In this document: positions 7,424 through 14,902 of the stretch, piece after piece
Numbering within the stretch: position 1 is the first letter of the stretch
Layout of the letters: each line of letters opens with the position of its first letter
Assembly: GCA_910586005.1 (NCBI GenBank)
Contig: CAJUHG010000050.1
Span: 1 to 22,202 of the forward strand
Direction of reading: 5' to 3'
Length of the DNA stretch: 22,202 bases
Origin: an uncultured Lachnospiraceae bacterium
GTDB taxonomy: Bacteria > Bacillota > Clostridia > Lachnospirales > Lachnospiraceae
Made by a program: the position numbers and the translations under genes
The notes under the pieces: generated by a model
Told to the model about the DNA's origin: nothing
The model's input: the letters and a program-made list of their open reading frames with translations, nothing else
The model's database searches: none

Positions 7424-7978
7424 ATGAGAATTATAGCAGGAAGTGCAAGAAGCCTTCCATTAAAAACAATTTCAGGTATAGAAACTAGACCAACTACAGA
7501 CAGAATAAAAGAAACATTGTTTAATATGTTAAACTCTAAAATACCAGGTTGTAAGTTTCTAGATTTGTTTGCTGGTAGTGGACAAATTGGTTTAGAAGCT
7601 ATCAGTCGTGGTGCGCAAGCTGCAGTATTTGTGGAAAATAATAAAAAGGCAGCATTATGTATTGAAGAGAATATTCATTTTACCAAATTTTCTGAAAAAT
7701 GTACGCTTCTTGTAAAAGATGTAATTTCTGCTATTCATTGGTTGGAAGGAAAAGAAACTTTTGATATTATATTTATGGACCCACCTTATGGAAAAAAACA
7801 AGAAAAAGAAGTATTGCAGAATTTAGTGGATTCATCATTGATTACAAAAGATTCTTTGCTTGTAATAGAAATGGCAAAAGATACAGATATTTCTTATATA
7901 GAGGAATTAGGATATACCATTATAAAAGAGAAAATTTATAAAAATAACCAGCATATATTTTTACAATGTATGAAATAG
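7424..7978 (+). CDS. rsmD: 16S rRNA (guanine(966)-N(2))-methyltransferase RsmD
   Basis: RsmD methylates G966 of 16S rRNA in the small subunit using SAM. The 184-residue protein begins MRIIAGSARS, typical of the family, followed by TRPTTDRIKETLFN. The SAM-binding motif LDLFAGSG is at residues 46-53, and the N6/N2-amino methyltransferase motif DPPY is at 119-122. GAGGTG precedes the ATG by about 5-6 nt. The gene is 16 nt from coaD, the conserved rsmD-coaD pair (ylbH-ylbI in Bacillus subtilis). The 34-nt gap after cinA suggests one transcript. Confidence 0.96.
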   Translation: MRIIAGSARSLPLKTISGIETRPTTDRIKETLFNMLNSKIPGCKFLDLFAGSGQIGLEAISRGAQAAVFVENNKKAALCIEENIHFTKFSEKCTLLVKDVISAIHWLEGKETFDIIFMDPPYGKKQEKEVLQNLVDSSLITKDSLLVIEMAKDTDISYIEELGYTIIKEKIYKNNQHIFLQCMK

Positions 7979-7994
7979 GCTATGGGGGAAACAT

Positions 7995-8471
7995 ATGAAA
8001 AGAGCAATTTATCCTGGAAGCTTCGATCCAGTAACCTTTGGACATCTTGATATGATAGAGCGTTCTGCACAAATTGTAGATGAATTGGTAGTTGCAGTTT
8101 TAATTAATAGTGCAAAAAATCCATTGTTTTCTGTAAAAGAACGTGTTAGTATGTTAGAAGAGATAACGGGTCACATTTCCAATATTAGAATTACATCTTT
8201 TAATGGATTATTAATTGATTATGCACAGGAAGTAGAAGCTTCCATTATAATACGTGGTCTTCGAGCTGTTACAGATTTTGAGTATGAATTACAAATTGCT
8301 CAGACAAATCGTATTATAAATTCGCAGGTAGATACAATATTTTTAACTACTAGTCTGGAATATGCCTATTTAAGCTCTACCATTGTAAAAGAAGTTGCTT
8401 CATATGGAGGAGATATTTCTCATTTTGTACCAGAGCAGCTTATGGATAGAATTTATGCAAAATATCGCTGA
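7995..8471 (+). CDS. coaD: Pantetheine-phosphate adenylyltransferase
   Basis: CoaD transfers AMP from ATP to 4'-phosphopantetheine, the penultimate step of coenzyme A synthesis. The 158-residue length is standard. The nucleotidyltransferase motif YPGSFDPVTFGH spans residues 6-17, with the TxGH form ending in H17. RGLR is at 87-90 and the second ATP motif, LSSTIVKE, is at 126-133, followed by GGDISHFVP. The usual Asn in TNGH is Phe here, which is a variable position. A purine-rich ATGGGGGAAAC precedes the ATG. The gene is 16 nt after rsmD and 17 nt before the coiled-coil gene. Confidence 0.97.
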   Translation: MKRAIYPGSFDPVTFGHLDMIERSAQIVDELVVAVLINSAKNPLFSVKERVSMLEEITGHISNIRITSFNGLLIDYAQEVEASIIIRGLRAVTDFEYELQIAQTNRIINSQVDTIFLTTSLEYAYLSSTIVKEVASYGGDISHFVPEQLMDRIYAKYR

Positions 8472-8488
8472 GTTAGGAGCAATAATAT

Positions 8489-9127
8489 ATGAGTAGCAAA
8501 ATCGAACAAATTATTGATGAAATAGAAGATTTTATTGAAAATTGTAGATATCAGCCACTTTCTAATACAAAAATAATTGTAAATAAAGAGGAATTGACTG
8601 ATTTATTGGCCGAGCTTCGCAGAAAGACACCAGATGAAATCAAACGTTATCAGAAAATTATTAGCAATAAGGAAGCAATTTTGGCAGATGCTCAAGCAAA
8701 AGCAGATGCTATTATTGCTCAGGCATCAGAAAGAACTTCCAGAATGACTAGTGAACATGAGATTATGCAACAAGCATGTTTACGGGCGAATGAAGTGGTA
8801 GATCTTGCTACCGATAAAGCAGAAGAAATTTTGGAGAATGCTTCTATAGATGCAGAAGAAATCCAAATGGGAGCTATTCGCTACACAGAAAATATGTTAA
8901 GGGATATGGAAAATATTCTTGCACATGCCATAGAAACCACAAAGGCAAGAAGTGACAATCTTCTAATTGCTCTACAGAACTGTTATGATGAGGTGAATAG
9001 TAATCGCTCGCAGTTAGGTCCATTAAATGAAGAATATGAGGAATATGAAGATATGCCCTCTCAAATGGAAGAGGGAAATTTGGAAGAACAAATGGTAGAA
9101 TCTGAAGATGCAGATATGGTGAATTAA
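8489..9127 (+). CDS. Coiled-coil protein of unknown function, coaD-linked (DivIVA / ATPase-stator-like)
   Basis: The 212-residue soluble protein is mostly predicted alpha-helix. Residues about 45-155 are rich in Ala, Glu, Lys and Ile with long runs such as ADAQAKADAIIAQASERT and IDAEEIQ, as in coiled coils of DivIVA-like or V-type ATPase subunit H/E-like proteins. The last 35-40 residues are strongly acidic (EEYEEYEDMPSQMEE) and probably disordered. No enzyme motif, signal peptide or membrane segment is seen. Similarity to ATPase stators is likely only compositional. TAGGAGC lies about 10 nt before the ATG. It follows coaD by 17 nt, and its stop overlaps the stop of the convergent ylbJ-like gene by 4 nt. 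A cell-division or scaffolding role is only a guess. Confidence 0.85.
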   Translation: MSSKIEQIIDEIEDFIENCRYQPLSNTKIIVNKEELTDLLAELRRKTPDEIKRYQKIISNKEAILADAQAKADAIIAQASERTSRMTSEHEIMQQACLRANEVVDLATDKAEEILENASIDAEEIQMGAIRYTENMLRDMENILAHAIETTKARSDNLLIALQNCYDEVNSNRSQLGPLNEEYEEYEDMPSQMEEGNLEEQMVESEDADMVN

Positions 9128-10068
9128 TGAACCAACAAAAATGCTAAAGCGAAAGCGACTATTGTTCCAAAAAATTTCATAAAAAAATAAGGAATCATGG
9201 AAAATTGACTTTCTTTTACCATTGAGGCTGTCTGAGCAAAACCAGAGAGACCACCAAATGCAAGATAAGACATCATCATTGGATAAGCCAATTCAAATTC
9301 TAAAGTTTGTTTTGCAGTATAGGAGACTCCGTTTGTGATTTCTGTAAATCCAACTAATAGACATTTTATAATTGGATTAGATATAGGGAGTAACATGGTC
9401 ATTTGTGCTAATATGGCAAACATAATGATATATCCCCCTAATTTTGCCAAAGTCTCAAATCCGTTCATAATTCCGGCATCTATGATTTGAAAGTTCATGG
9501 ATGTCGCTTTTTTATGTAGATTATTAGAAGAATTATCTGTTTTTATATTCCTTTCTATAGAAGATGTAAAAGATTGATTTCTATTTTGTATCATATAAAG
9601 GATTAATAAGGGTGCATATAAAATCAGATAGCTGGGCAACCTTAAGTCAGGTCTTTGAAGGCAATCATTTAAGACAAAGCTTCCAATAAACATAGGACTG
9701 ATATTATTACAGACACAAAATAAACGTTGTCCCTCCTCTCTTGTCATTTTTTCTTCCTTTACTAATTCAGCAGAAATTTTGCTTCCCATAGGAAAACCAA
9801 ATAATAATCCAGCAATTAGAGGATAAATACCAGCACTACTGATAGGAAATACATGCTTTAAAATGCGATGTAATGCTTTGGCAAATCCATCTAAAAGTCC
9901 AGAATGTATCAATATATAAGAAAGAATGGAAAAAGGAAGTAATGTTGGCAACATTTTCTCATACCATAGATTTAAACCTAAAGAAGCAGCCTGAACAGAT
10001 TCTTCAGGAAATATTAAAATATAAAGCAAAAAAACAATTAAAATAATAATGTACATGATTTTTTTCAT
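9124..10068 (-). CDS. ylbJ: YlbJ-like sporulation integral membrane protein (nucleoside-recognition/Gate domain)
   Basis: The 314-residue polytopic membrane protein has about eight hydrophobic segments. Residues 4-20 form the first helix. Conserved-looking features are EKMLPTLLPFSILSYILI (37-54), AGLLFGFPMGSKI (86-98), CNNISPMFIGSFVL and FGGLSGFAQTASMV near the C-terminus. These match the Gate-domain family that includes Bacillus YlbJ, a SigE-controlled protein needed for spore cortex formation, though this protein is shorter than the Bacillus one (about 400 residues). In Bacillus ylbJ lies near ylbH-ylbI (rsmD-coaD); here it keeps that neighbourhood but on the opposite strand, suggesting a local inversion. 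No clear Shine-Dalgarno precedes the ATG at 10068. The function of the transport-like fold is not known. Confidence 0.85.
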   Translation of the reverse strand: MKKIMYIIILIVFLLYILIFPEESVQAASLGLNLWYEKMLPTLLPFSILSYILIHSGLLDGFAKALHRILKHVFPISSAGIYPLIAGLLFGFPMGSKISAELVKEEKMTREEGQRLFCVCNNISPMFIGSFVLNDCLQRPDLRLPSYLILYAPLLILYMIQNRNQSFTSSIERNIKTDNSSNNLHKKATSMNFQIIDAGIMNGFETLAKLGGYIIMFAILAQMTMLLPISNPIIKCLLVGFTEITNGVSYTAKQTLEFELAYPMMMSYLAFGGLSGFAQTASMVKESQFSMIPYFFMKFFGTIVAFALAFLLVH

Positions 10069-10118
10069 AGTTTATTTTATGAGGCAATACAATAAATATA
10101 CCTAAATAGGAGGAGATT

Positions 10119-11579
10119 ATGCGAGTTTGTGAACAGTTAAAACCTAGAAAAGTGTTTGCATATTTTGAGGAGATTTGTAAAATTCCTCATGGTTCTGGCA
10201 ATACCAAGGAAATTAGTGATTATTGTGTGGACTTTGCAAAAACACATAACCTAAGATGGATGCAAGATAATAAAAATAATGTAATTATTTTTAAAGATGC
10301 TTCCAAAGGATATGAGAACTCTGAACCAATTATCCTGCAAGGGCACATGGATATGGTTTGTGAGAAAGATGATTATATAGAAATTGATTTTGAAAAAAAT
10401 GGCTTATCTCTCTATATAGAAGGAGATTTTTTAAAGGCAAAAGGGTCTACTCTTGGTGGAGATGATGGGATTGCTCTTGCCTATGCGCTTGCTATACTAG
10501 AGGATGATACTATTTTACATCCTCCTTTGGAAGTAGTTTTTACGGTGGATGAAGAAATTGGAATGTTAGGAGCAAATGATATCGATCTCTCTATGTTAAA
10601 AGGAAAAAAACTTCTAAATATTGATTCAGATAAAGAGGGAATCTTCTTTACAAGTTGTGCAGGAGGACTTCAGGCGGATTGTCATTTACCTATATTATGG
10701 ACAAAAGAAGAAGGCACCTATTATGAAATTAAAATTACTGGATTACATGGGGGACATTCTGGAAGTGAGATTCATAAAGAATATGGAAATGCTATCGTGC
10801 TTCTTGGTAGATTACTAAATAGATTAAGAAAAGAATTTTCTTTTTCTGTTGAAACTATATATGGAGGATTAAAAGATAATGCCATTCCAAGAGAGGCAAT
10901 TTGTACCATTTGTTTTAAGCAAGATGTATCAGATACATTGGAAAAAAAGTTATCAGACCAGATTTTTTCATTTCGTCAAGAATTACAAAAGGAATATCAT
11001 GTTACAGATTCTAAAATAGAAATTCTTTGTGGAAAGCAGGGAGCAAAAGTTAGTGATGTATTAACTTCTGATTCTTTTTTTAAAATTTTATTTATGTTGC
11101 GTACAATGCCTTGGGGTGTACAACATATGAGTATGGATATTGAGAATTTAGTAGAAACTTCTTTAAATCCAGGAATTATGAAATTAGAAAAAGAATATTT
11201 TTCTTTATGTTTCACTGTGAGAAGTAGTGTAACCAGCAGAAAATATGAAGTGACAGAACGTTTATCGCTTTTCACTGAATTTTTAGGAGGAGAAACGATA
11301 ATCAGTGGAGATTATCCAGCTTGGGAATATAAATCAGATTCTTCCATGAGAGAACTAATAACAGAAATCTATCAGGAATTATTTCAAGAAGAACCAAAAA
11401 TCCAAGCAATTCATGCGGGGTTAGAATGTGGTATTTTTTCAGGAAAAATAAAAGATTTAGATTGTATTTCTTTTGGGCCAAATAATTATGATATTCATAC
11501 ACCAAAAGAACGTTTAAGTATTTCTTCTACAGAAAGAGTATGGAAATTAATTCTTGAATTTTTAAAACGTTCAAAATAA
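10119..11579 (+). CDS. pepD: Aminoacyl-histidine dipeptidase (PepD-like, peptidase family M20C)
   Basis: M20C enzymes are cytosolic zinc dipeptidases that cleave Xaa-His (carnosine-type) and other dipeptides. The 486-residue protein has the M20 metal sites: GHMDM with H76 and D78, GGDDG at 113-117 with the bridging Asp, DEEIG at 144-148 carrying the catalytic Glu and a ligand, and NIDSD at about 167-171. The dimerisation domain includes GLHGGHSGSEIH. Near the C-terminus, HAGLECGIF and SFGPNNYDIHTPKE supply the last metal ligand and substrate-binding residues. AGGAGGAGA lies just before the ATG. It is divergent from ylbJ with only 50 nt between the start codons, so the promoters must overlap the two 5' ends. 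Confidence 0.94.
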   Translation: MRVCEQLKPRKVFAYFEEICKIPHGSGNTKEISDYCVDFAKTHNLRWMQDNKNNVIIFKDASKGYENSEPIILQGHMDMVCEKDDYIEIDFEKNGLSLYIEGDFLKAKGSTLGGDDGIALAYALAILEDDTILHPPLEVVFTVDEEIGMLGANDIDLSMLKGKKLLNIDSDKEGIFFTSCAGGLQADCHLPILWTKEEGTYYEIKITGLHGGHSGSEIHKEYGNAIVLLGRLLNRLRKEFSFSVETIYGGLKDNAIPREAICTICFKQDVSDTLEKKLSDQIFSFRQELQKEYHVTDSKIEILCGKQGAKVSDVLTSDSFFKILFMLRTMPWGVQHMSMDIENLVETSLNPGIMKLEKEYFSLCFTVRSSVTSRKYEVTERLSLFTEFLGGETIISGDYPAWEYKSDSSMRELITEIYQELFQEEPKIQAIHAGLECGIFSGKIKDLDCISFGPNNYDIHTPKERLSISSTERVWKLILEFLKRSK

Positions 11580-11599
11580 TCTACATGAGATAGTGTTTT

Positions 11600-11638
11600 T
11601 TGTAAGAATTTACAAGGCTCCTCCAGCCGCCTAAAGGC
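11600..11638 (+). other. Three abutting small hairpins between pepD and the M23 gene
   Basis: Three stem-loops follow each other with no spacing: TTGTAA-GAAT-TTACAA (11600-11615), GGCT-CCTCC-AGCC (11616-11628) and GCC-TAAA-GGC (11629-11638). The last two lie in a 25-nt stretch that is about two-thirds G+C, unlike the AT-rich neighbourhood. The first is preceded by a run of six T. The CCTCC loop could pair with a Shine-Dalgarno sequence. Candidates are a structured leader, a 3'-end element of pepD, or a small GC-rich repeat relic. I do not recognise a known motif. Confidence 0.4.
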
Positions 11639-11677
11639 AGTAGATTTCCGCTTATGATAACCGAAAGGATTTTATTT

Positions 11678-12517
11678 ATGAAAAAGCAGGTATGTATCTA
11701 TTTGATGATTCTTACAGCAATAGTCTGTTTTATTACGACTTTTATAAGTCATATTCAGCAGATTGCAAGGATAACCCATCTTTTGGTGGGAGAAGATACC
11801 AAAGAACTCCTGCGTCAACAGAAGGTTCCAGCAGAAATGTATGAAACCTTCTGTAACTATGAAAAAGATTCAGATTATTCTAGATATGATTATATGTTGG
11901 GATATCTTTTTACAGAAAAGGATACAAAAAGTGAGTTAGAGGATTATTTGAATTTATTATATGAATATCGTTCTTTGAAAGTGCGAGAACTAAGAAAATC
12001 TGAGCAGGCAATCTGGAAGGATGTGAAATATTTTCCAATTCCCTTATCCAAGAAAAATGCTTCTTTATTGACTTCTTTTGAAAATTCATGGATGTTTGAT
12101 CGAAGTTTTGGAGGAAATCGTGGACATGAAGGAACAGATATTATGGCTTCTCTCAATGAAAGAGGGCATTATCCTGTTATCAGTATGACAGATGGCATGA
12201 TAGAAAAAGTTGGATGGCTAAAATTGGGGGGTTACAGGATTGGAATACGCTCTCCGAATGGGGGATATTTCTATTATGCCCACCTTTATGATTATGCAAA
12301 AGAATTTCAAGAGGGAGATGAGATAAAGGCCGGAGAATTATTAGGATTTATGGGGGATAGTGGCTATGGAGAGGAAGAAGGAACCATTGGAAAATTTGCT
12401 GTACATCTTCATGTTGGAATTTATATCAATGATGAAACTGGAACAGAACTTAGTATAAATCCTTATTGGATATTGAAATTTTTAGAAAAAAAGCAATTAA
12501 AATATCACTATGAATAG
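11678..12517 (+). CDS. Membrane-anchored or secreted M23 family metallopeptidase (LytM-like)
   Basis: M23 enzymes are zinc endopeptidases that cut peptidoglycan cross-links or serve as regulators of amidases. The 279-residue protein starts with a short basic end and one hydrophobic helix (about residues 5-25) with no clear cleavage site, so it is probably anchored outside the membrane. Residues 80-115 may be helical. The LytM core is complete: H150 and D154 in GHEGTD, H202 in YYAHLY, and HLH at 243-245. An upstream in-frame ATG at 11654 is less likely because AAAGGA (11664-11669) fits the ATG at 11678 with 8-9 nt spacing. Downstream lies the RsuA-type synthase, whose start region duplicates the end of this gene. 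A sporulation role (SpoIIQ-like) is possible but not shown. Confidence 0.9.
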   Translation: MKKQVCIYLMILTAIVCFITTFISHIQQIARITHLLVGEDTKELLRQQKVPAEMYETFCNYEKDSDYSRYDYMLGYLFTEKDTKSELEDYLNLLYEYRSLKVRELRKSEQAIWKDVKYFPIPLSKKNASLLTSFENSWMFDRSFGGNRGHEGTDIMASLNERGHYPVISMTDGMIEKVGWLKLGGYRIGIRSPNGGYFYYAHLYDYAKEFQEGDEIKAGELLGFMGDSGYGEEEGTIGKFAVHLHVGIYINDETGTELSINPYWILKFLEKKQLKYHYE

Positions 12518-12589
12518 TAAACAAATATAACTAAACAAATATTTTACTGGAATTTTGAGAAGAAAGCAATTAAAATATAATTATGAATA
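12474..12589 (+). repeat. Near-direct repeat of about 43 bp spanning the M23 end and the synthase start
   Basis: Positions 12474-12516 and 12548-12589 align over about 43 bp with a one-base gap and few mismatches. The cores, 12491-12516 and 12564-12589 (AAGCAATTAAAATAT then TATGAATA), match at 24 of 26 positions. The spacer also holds TAAACAAATAT twice (12518-12528 and 12532-12542). The first copy is the 3' end of the M23 coding region. The second supplies the upstream region and start codon of the pseudouridine synthase. Confidence 0.85.
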
Positions 12590-13356
12590 AAAGAATAAGA
12601 CTTGATAAATATCTTTCTGATATGGAAATTGGAACACGCAGTCAGGTAAAACAATATATAAAAAAGAAACAGGTTCAGGTAAATGGAACTTATCCCAGTG
12701 GAGTAGAACAAAAAGTAATGCCAGATATAGATGTGATTACATTTCGAGGACAGAACATCACTTATGTGAAATATAAATATTTTTTATTTTATAAGCCCAA
12801 AGGATGTGTAAGTGCTGTTACAGACAATTATCATAAAACAGTTCTGGATTATTTTGAAAATGATAAGAAAAATGGATTATTTCCAGTGGGAAGATTGGAT
12901 ATTGATACCGAAGGACTTCTTTTACTTACAAATAATGGTGATTTTGCACATAATTTACTTTCACCTAAAAAACATGTTCCCAAAGTTTACTTTGCAAAAG
13001 TATCTGGTAAAGTAACAGAAGAAGATGTTATTTGTTTTTCAAAAGGTGTGGATATTGGAGAAGAGAAACTCACCTTACCAGCAGAACTTAAAATTCTATC
13101 TAGAAGTGAAATAACTAGAAATCAAGTTATTTTGCCTAAAAGTGAAGTAGAACAAAATCAAATTTTATGGATTTCTGAAATTGAATTGACAATTACAGAA
13201 GGAAAGTTTCACCAGGTAAAGAGAATGTTTGAGGCTGTTGGAAAAAAAGTACTCTATTTAAAGCGGATTTCTATAGGAGATTTAAAATTAGATGAAACTT
13301 TAAATCCAGGAGAGTATAGGGCTTTGACAGAAGAAGAATTAAAAAAACTTTTATAA
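12583..13356 (+). CDS. RsuA/RluB/RluE/RluF-type rRNA pseudouridine synthase
   Basis: These enzymes isomerise one uridine in rRNA to pseudouridine; which site this one uses cannot be told from sequence. The 257-residue protein has an N-terminal S4 RNA-binding domain (RIRLDKYLSDMEIGTRSQV, residues 4-22) and then the catalytic domain with KPKGCVSA and GRLDIDTEGLLLLTNNGD, where D106 is the catalytic Asp. TEGKFHQVKRM is at about 205-215, and the end is typical. Just before SEIELTI there are two related 12-residue segments (173-184 and 185-196), a local expansion. No good Shine-Dalgarno is seen before the ATG; the sequence there is a copy of the upstream gene's 3' end. The gap after the M23 gene is 65 nt. 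Confidence 0.92.
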   Translation: MNKRIRLDKYLSDMEIGTRSQVKQYIKKKQVQVNGTYPSGVEQKVMPDIDVITFRGQNITYVKYKYFLFYKPKGCVSAVTDNYHKTVLDYFENDKKNGLFPVGRLDIDTEGLLLLTNNGDFAHNLLSPKKHVPKVYFAKVSGKVTEEDVICFSKGVDIGEEKLTLPAELKILSRSEITRNQVILPKSEVEQNQILWISEIELTITEGKFHQVKRMFEAVGKKVLYLKRISIGDLKLDETLNPGEYRALTEEELKKLL

Positions 13357-13428
13357 AGAACTGTGTGTTTCTGTTGTGTAGAACTATTATATGGTAACAA
13401 TAATTATTATTTGTTGGGAGGTGTATCT

Positions 13429-14166
13429 ATGTTTGCGAAAATTGGAAGGATTCAAAAAGAATTAAAAGTAGCAAAATTAGATAGTAGAAATCAGCAGAAC
13501 TTAGAAAAAGAAGAAAAAGAACATGCGAAACGAATGGCAGATATGGATCCATTGGCGTGGCAAATCATACAGTATAAAGAGGATATTGAAAAAATGAATA
13601 AAAATAATCAAATGTCCTCCATTGATACAAAACTAAAGTCTGGTGGAGAGCTTACACCAGAAGAAATTGAGTATCTAAAGAAGAATAATCCTGATACTTA
13701 TCGAGAGTATCAAGAAGTTAAATTAGAAAAAGAAACTTATAAAAGACAATTAAAATCTTGTAAAACAAAAGAAGAGGTAGAAAAATTAAAGTTAAATAAA
13801 ATGGGAAATTTTATGGCAGAAGCCAAAAGTATAGTAGATAATCCAGTAATTCCAAAGGATAAAAAACGAGCTTTGATGGAAAAACTTTTGAAAAAAACTA
13901 TGAGTGTACAAGAAGCACATCTTAGATTTACTAAAACAGAAAAATATCAAAATCTTCCTACCGAAGAGGAAATTACAGAAAAAGTAATAGAGAAGATAAA
14001 AACTATAGAGAACCCCCAAAAAGAAAAGAGTATATTAGAAAATTTTGGAAAAGCAGAATGGACAAAGGAAGAAAAATTAGAGATGGATGATAAAGATGTA
14101 AAAGGATATATGATAGAATATTTAACATTAGACAGACCTAGTGGATATGGCTTAGAATATTATTGA
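13429..14166 (+). CDS. Uncharacterised highly charged helical protein
   Basis: I do not recognise this 245-residue protein. It is very rich in Lys and Glu, has no signal peptide or membrane segment, and looks mostly helical with coiled-coil potential (for example residues 20-60 and 100-130). Short features are MADMDPLAWQIIQYKEDIEKM (in part), GGELTPEEIEYLKKNNP and a C-terminal LDRPSGYGLEYY. The LTPEEIEYLKKNNPDTY stretch suggests a small helical repeat or linker. An upstream GTG at 13363 is in frame, but GGGAGG at 13416-13421 lies 7 nt before the ATG at 13429, so that start is chosen. It lies between a pseudouridine synthase and a HAD phosphatase, spaced 72 and 47 nt from them. Neither suggests a function. 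Confidence 0.85.
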   Translation: MFAKIGRIQKELKVAKLDSRNQQNLEKEEKEHAKRMADMDPLAWQIIQYKEDIEKMNKNNQMSSIDTKLKSGGELTPEEIEYLKKNNPDTYREYQEVKLEKETYKRQLKSCKTKEEVEKLKLNKMGNFMAEAKSIVDNPVIPKDKKRALMEKLLKKTMSVQEAHLRFTKTEKYQNLPTEEEITEKVIEKIKTIENPQKEKSILENFGKAEWTKEEKLEMDDKDVKGYMIEYLTLDRPSGYGLEYY

Positions 14167-14213
14167 AATATTAATTGGAATTTTATAACATAAGAAAAGG
14201 AGTATATAAAAAT

Positions 14214-14864
14214 ATGTTAGAGAAAGTTGGAGCTGTTATTTTTGACTTAGATGGAACATTAGTAGATTCTATGTGGTTATGGCATGATATTGATGTGGAA
14301 TTTTTAGAAAAAAGAGGTCTTACACTTCCAGAAACTTATCAAAAAGAAATAGAGGGAATGAGTTTTACAGAAACGGCAACTTATACAAAAAAATTGTTTC
14401 AACTTTCTGAGAGTATAGAAGAATTAAAGGAAATATGGAATCGAATGGCAATTGAGAAATATACATATGAAGTTCCTTTTAAATCTGGAGCAGAAGATTT
14501 TTTGAAGTATTGTAAAAAAGAAAAAATTCCTGTTGGAATTGCTACTAGTAATTCTAGAGAATTGGTAAATGCAGTTGCTACATCTTTAAATTTTAACGAT
14601 TATATTCAAGAAATTGTTACATCCTGTGAGGTAGATCATGGAAAACCTGCTCCAGATGTTTATTTAGAAGTTGCGAACCGATTAGGGGTGCAGCCAAAAG
14701 ATTGTTTAGTATTTGAGGATGTTCCTATGGGAATTATGGCTGGAAAGAATGCAGGAATGAAAGTATGTGCAGTAGAAGATACATTTTCTGCTGCACAACA
14801 GGAAGAAAAACGAAAGTTAGCAGATTATTACATATCTAGTTATTATGAAATAACATATTACTAA
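14214..14864 (+). CDS. HAD superfamily hydrolase (beta-phosphoglucomutase-like phosphatase)
   Basis: HAD subfamily IA enzymes hydrolyse phosphate from small sugars or other metabolites through a phospho-Asp intermediate, or act as phosphoglucomutases. The 216-residue protein has all four motifs: DLDGTLVDS with D11 as nucleophile and D13 as acid/base; IATSNS (motif II); HGKPAPD with the motif III Lys; and FEDVPMGIMAG (motif IV). The cap domain occupies about residues 18-80. AAAGGAG at 14196-14202 precedes the ATG by 11 nt; the frame extends upstream without a better start. The exact substrate cannot be inferred. It is followed 38 nt later by the radical SAM gene, with a weak hairpin between them. 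Confidence 0.93.
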   Translation: MLEKVGAVIFDLDGTLVDSMWLWHDIDVEFLEKRGLTLPETYQKEIEGMSFTETATYTKKLFQLSESIEELKEIWNRMAIEKYTYEVPFKSGAEDFLKYCKKEKIPVGIATSNSRELVNAVATSLNFNDYIQEIVTSCEVDHGKPAPDVYLEVANRLGVQPKDCLVFEDVPMGIMAGKNAGMKVCAVEDTFSAAQQEEKRKLADYYISSYYEITYY

Positions 14865-14884
14865 AACTTGCAATAGCATGTTTT
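14863..14884 (+). terminator. Weak hairpin after the HAD gene
   Basis: AAAAC (14863-14867), TGC, an AATA loop, GCA and GTTTT (14880-14884) form a 5+3 bp stem with one T-T mismatch. It starts inside the stop codon of the HAD gene. The arm ends in four T and the next bases are AATTTAAGG. The stem is short and AT-rich, so termination would be partial at best. Confidence 0.25.
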
Positions 14885-14902
14885 AATTTAAGGAGAACTA
14901 AC

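Noticed and set aside
8489..9127. V-type ATPase subunit
   Set aside because: Only the Ala/Glu-rich helical composition is similar; no other ATPase subunit genes are nearby.
13363..13428. GTG start adding a Cys-rich N-terminus to the unknown protein
   Set aside because: GGGAGG lies 7 nt before the ATG at 13429, and the extension is derived from AT-rich intergenic DNA.
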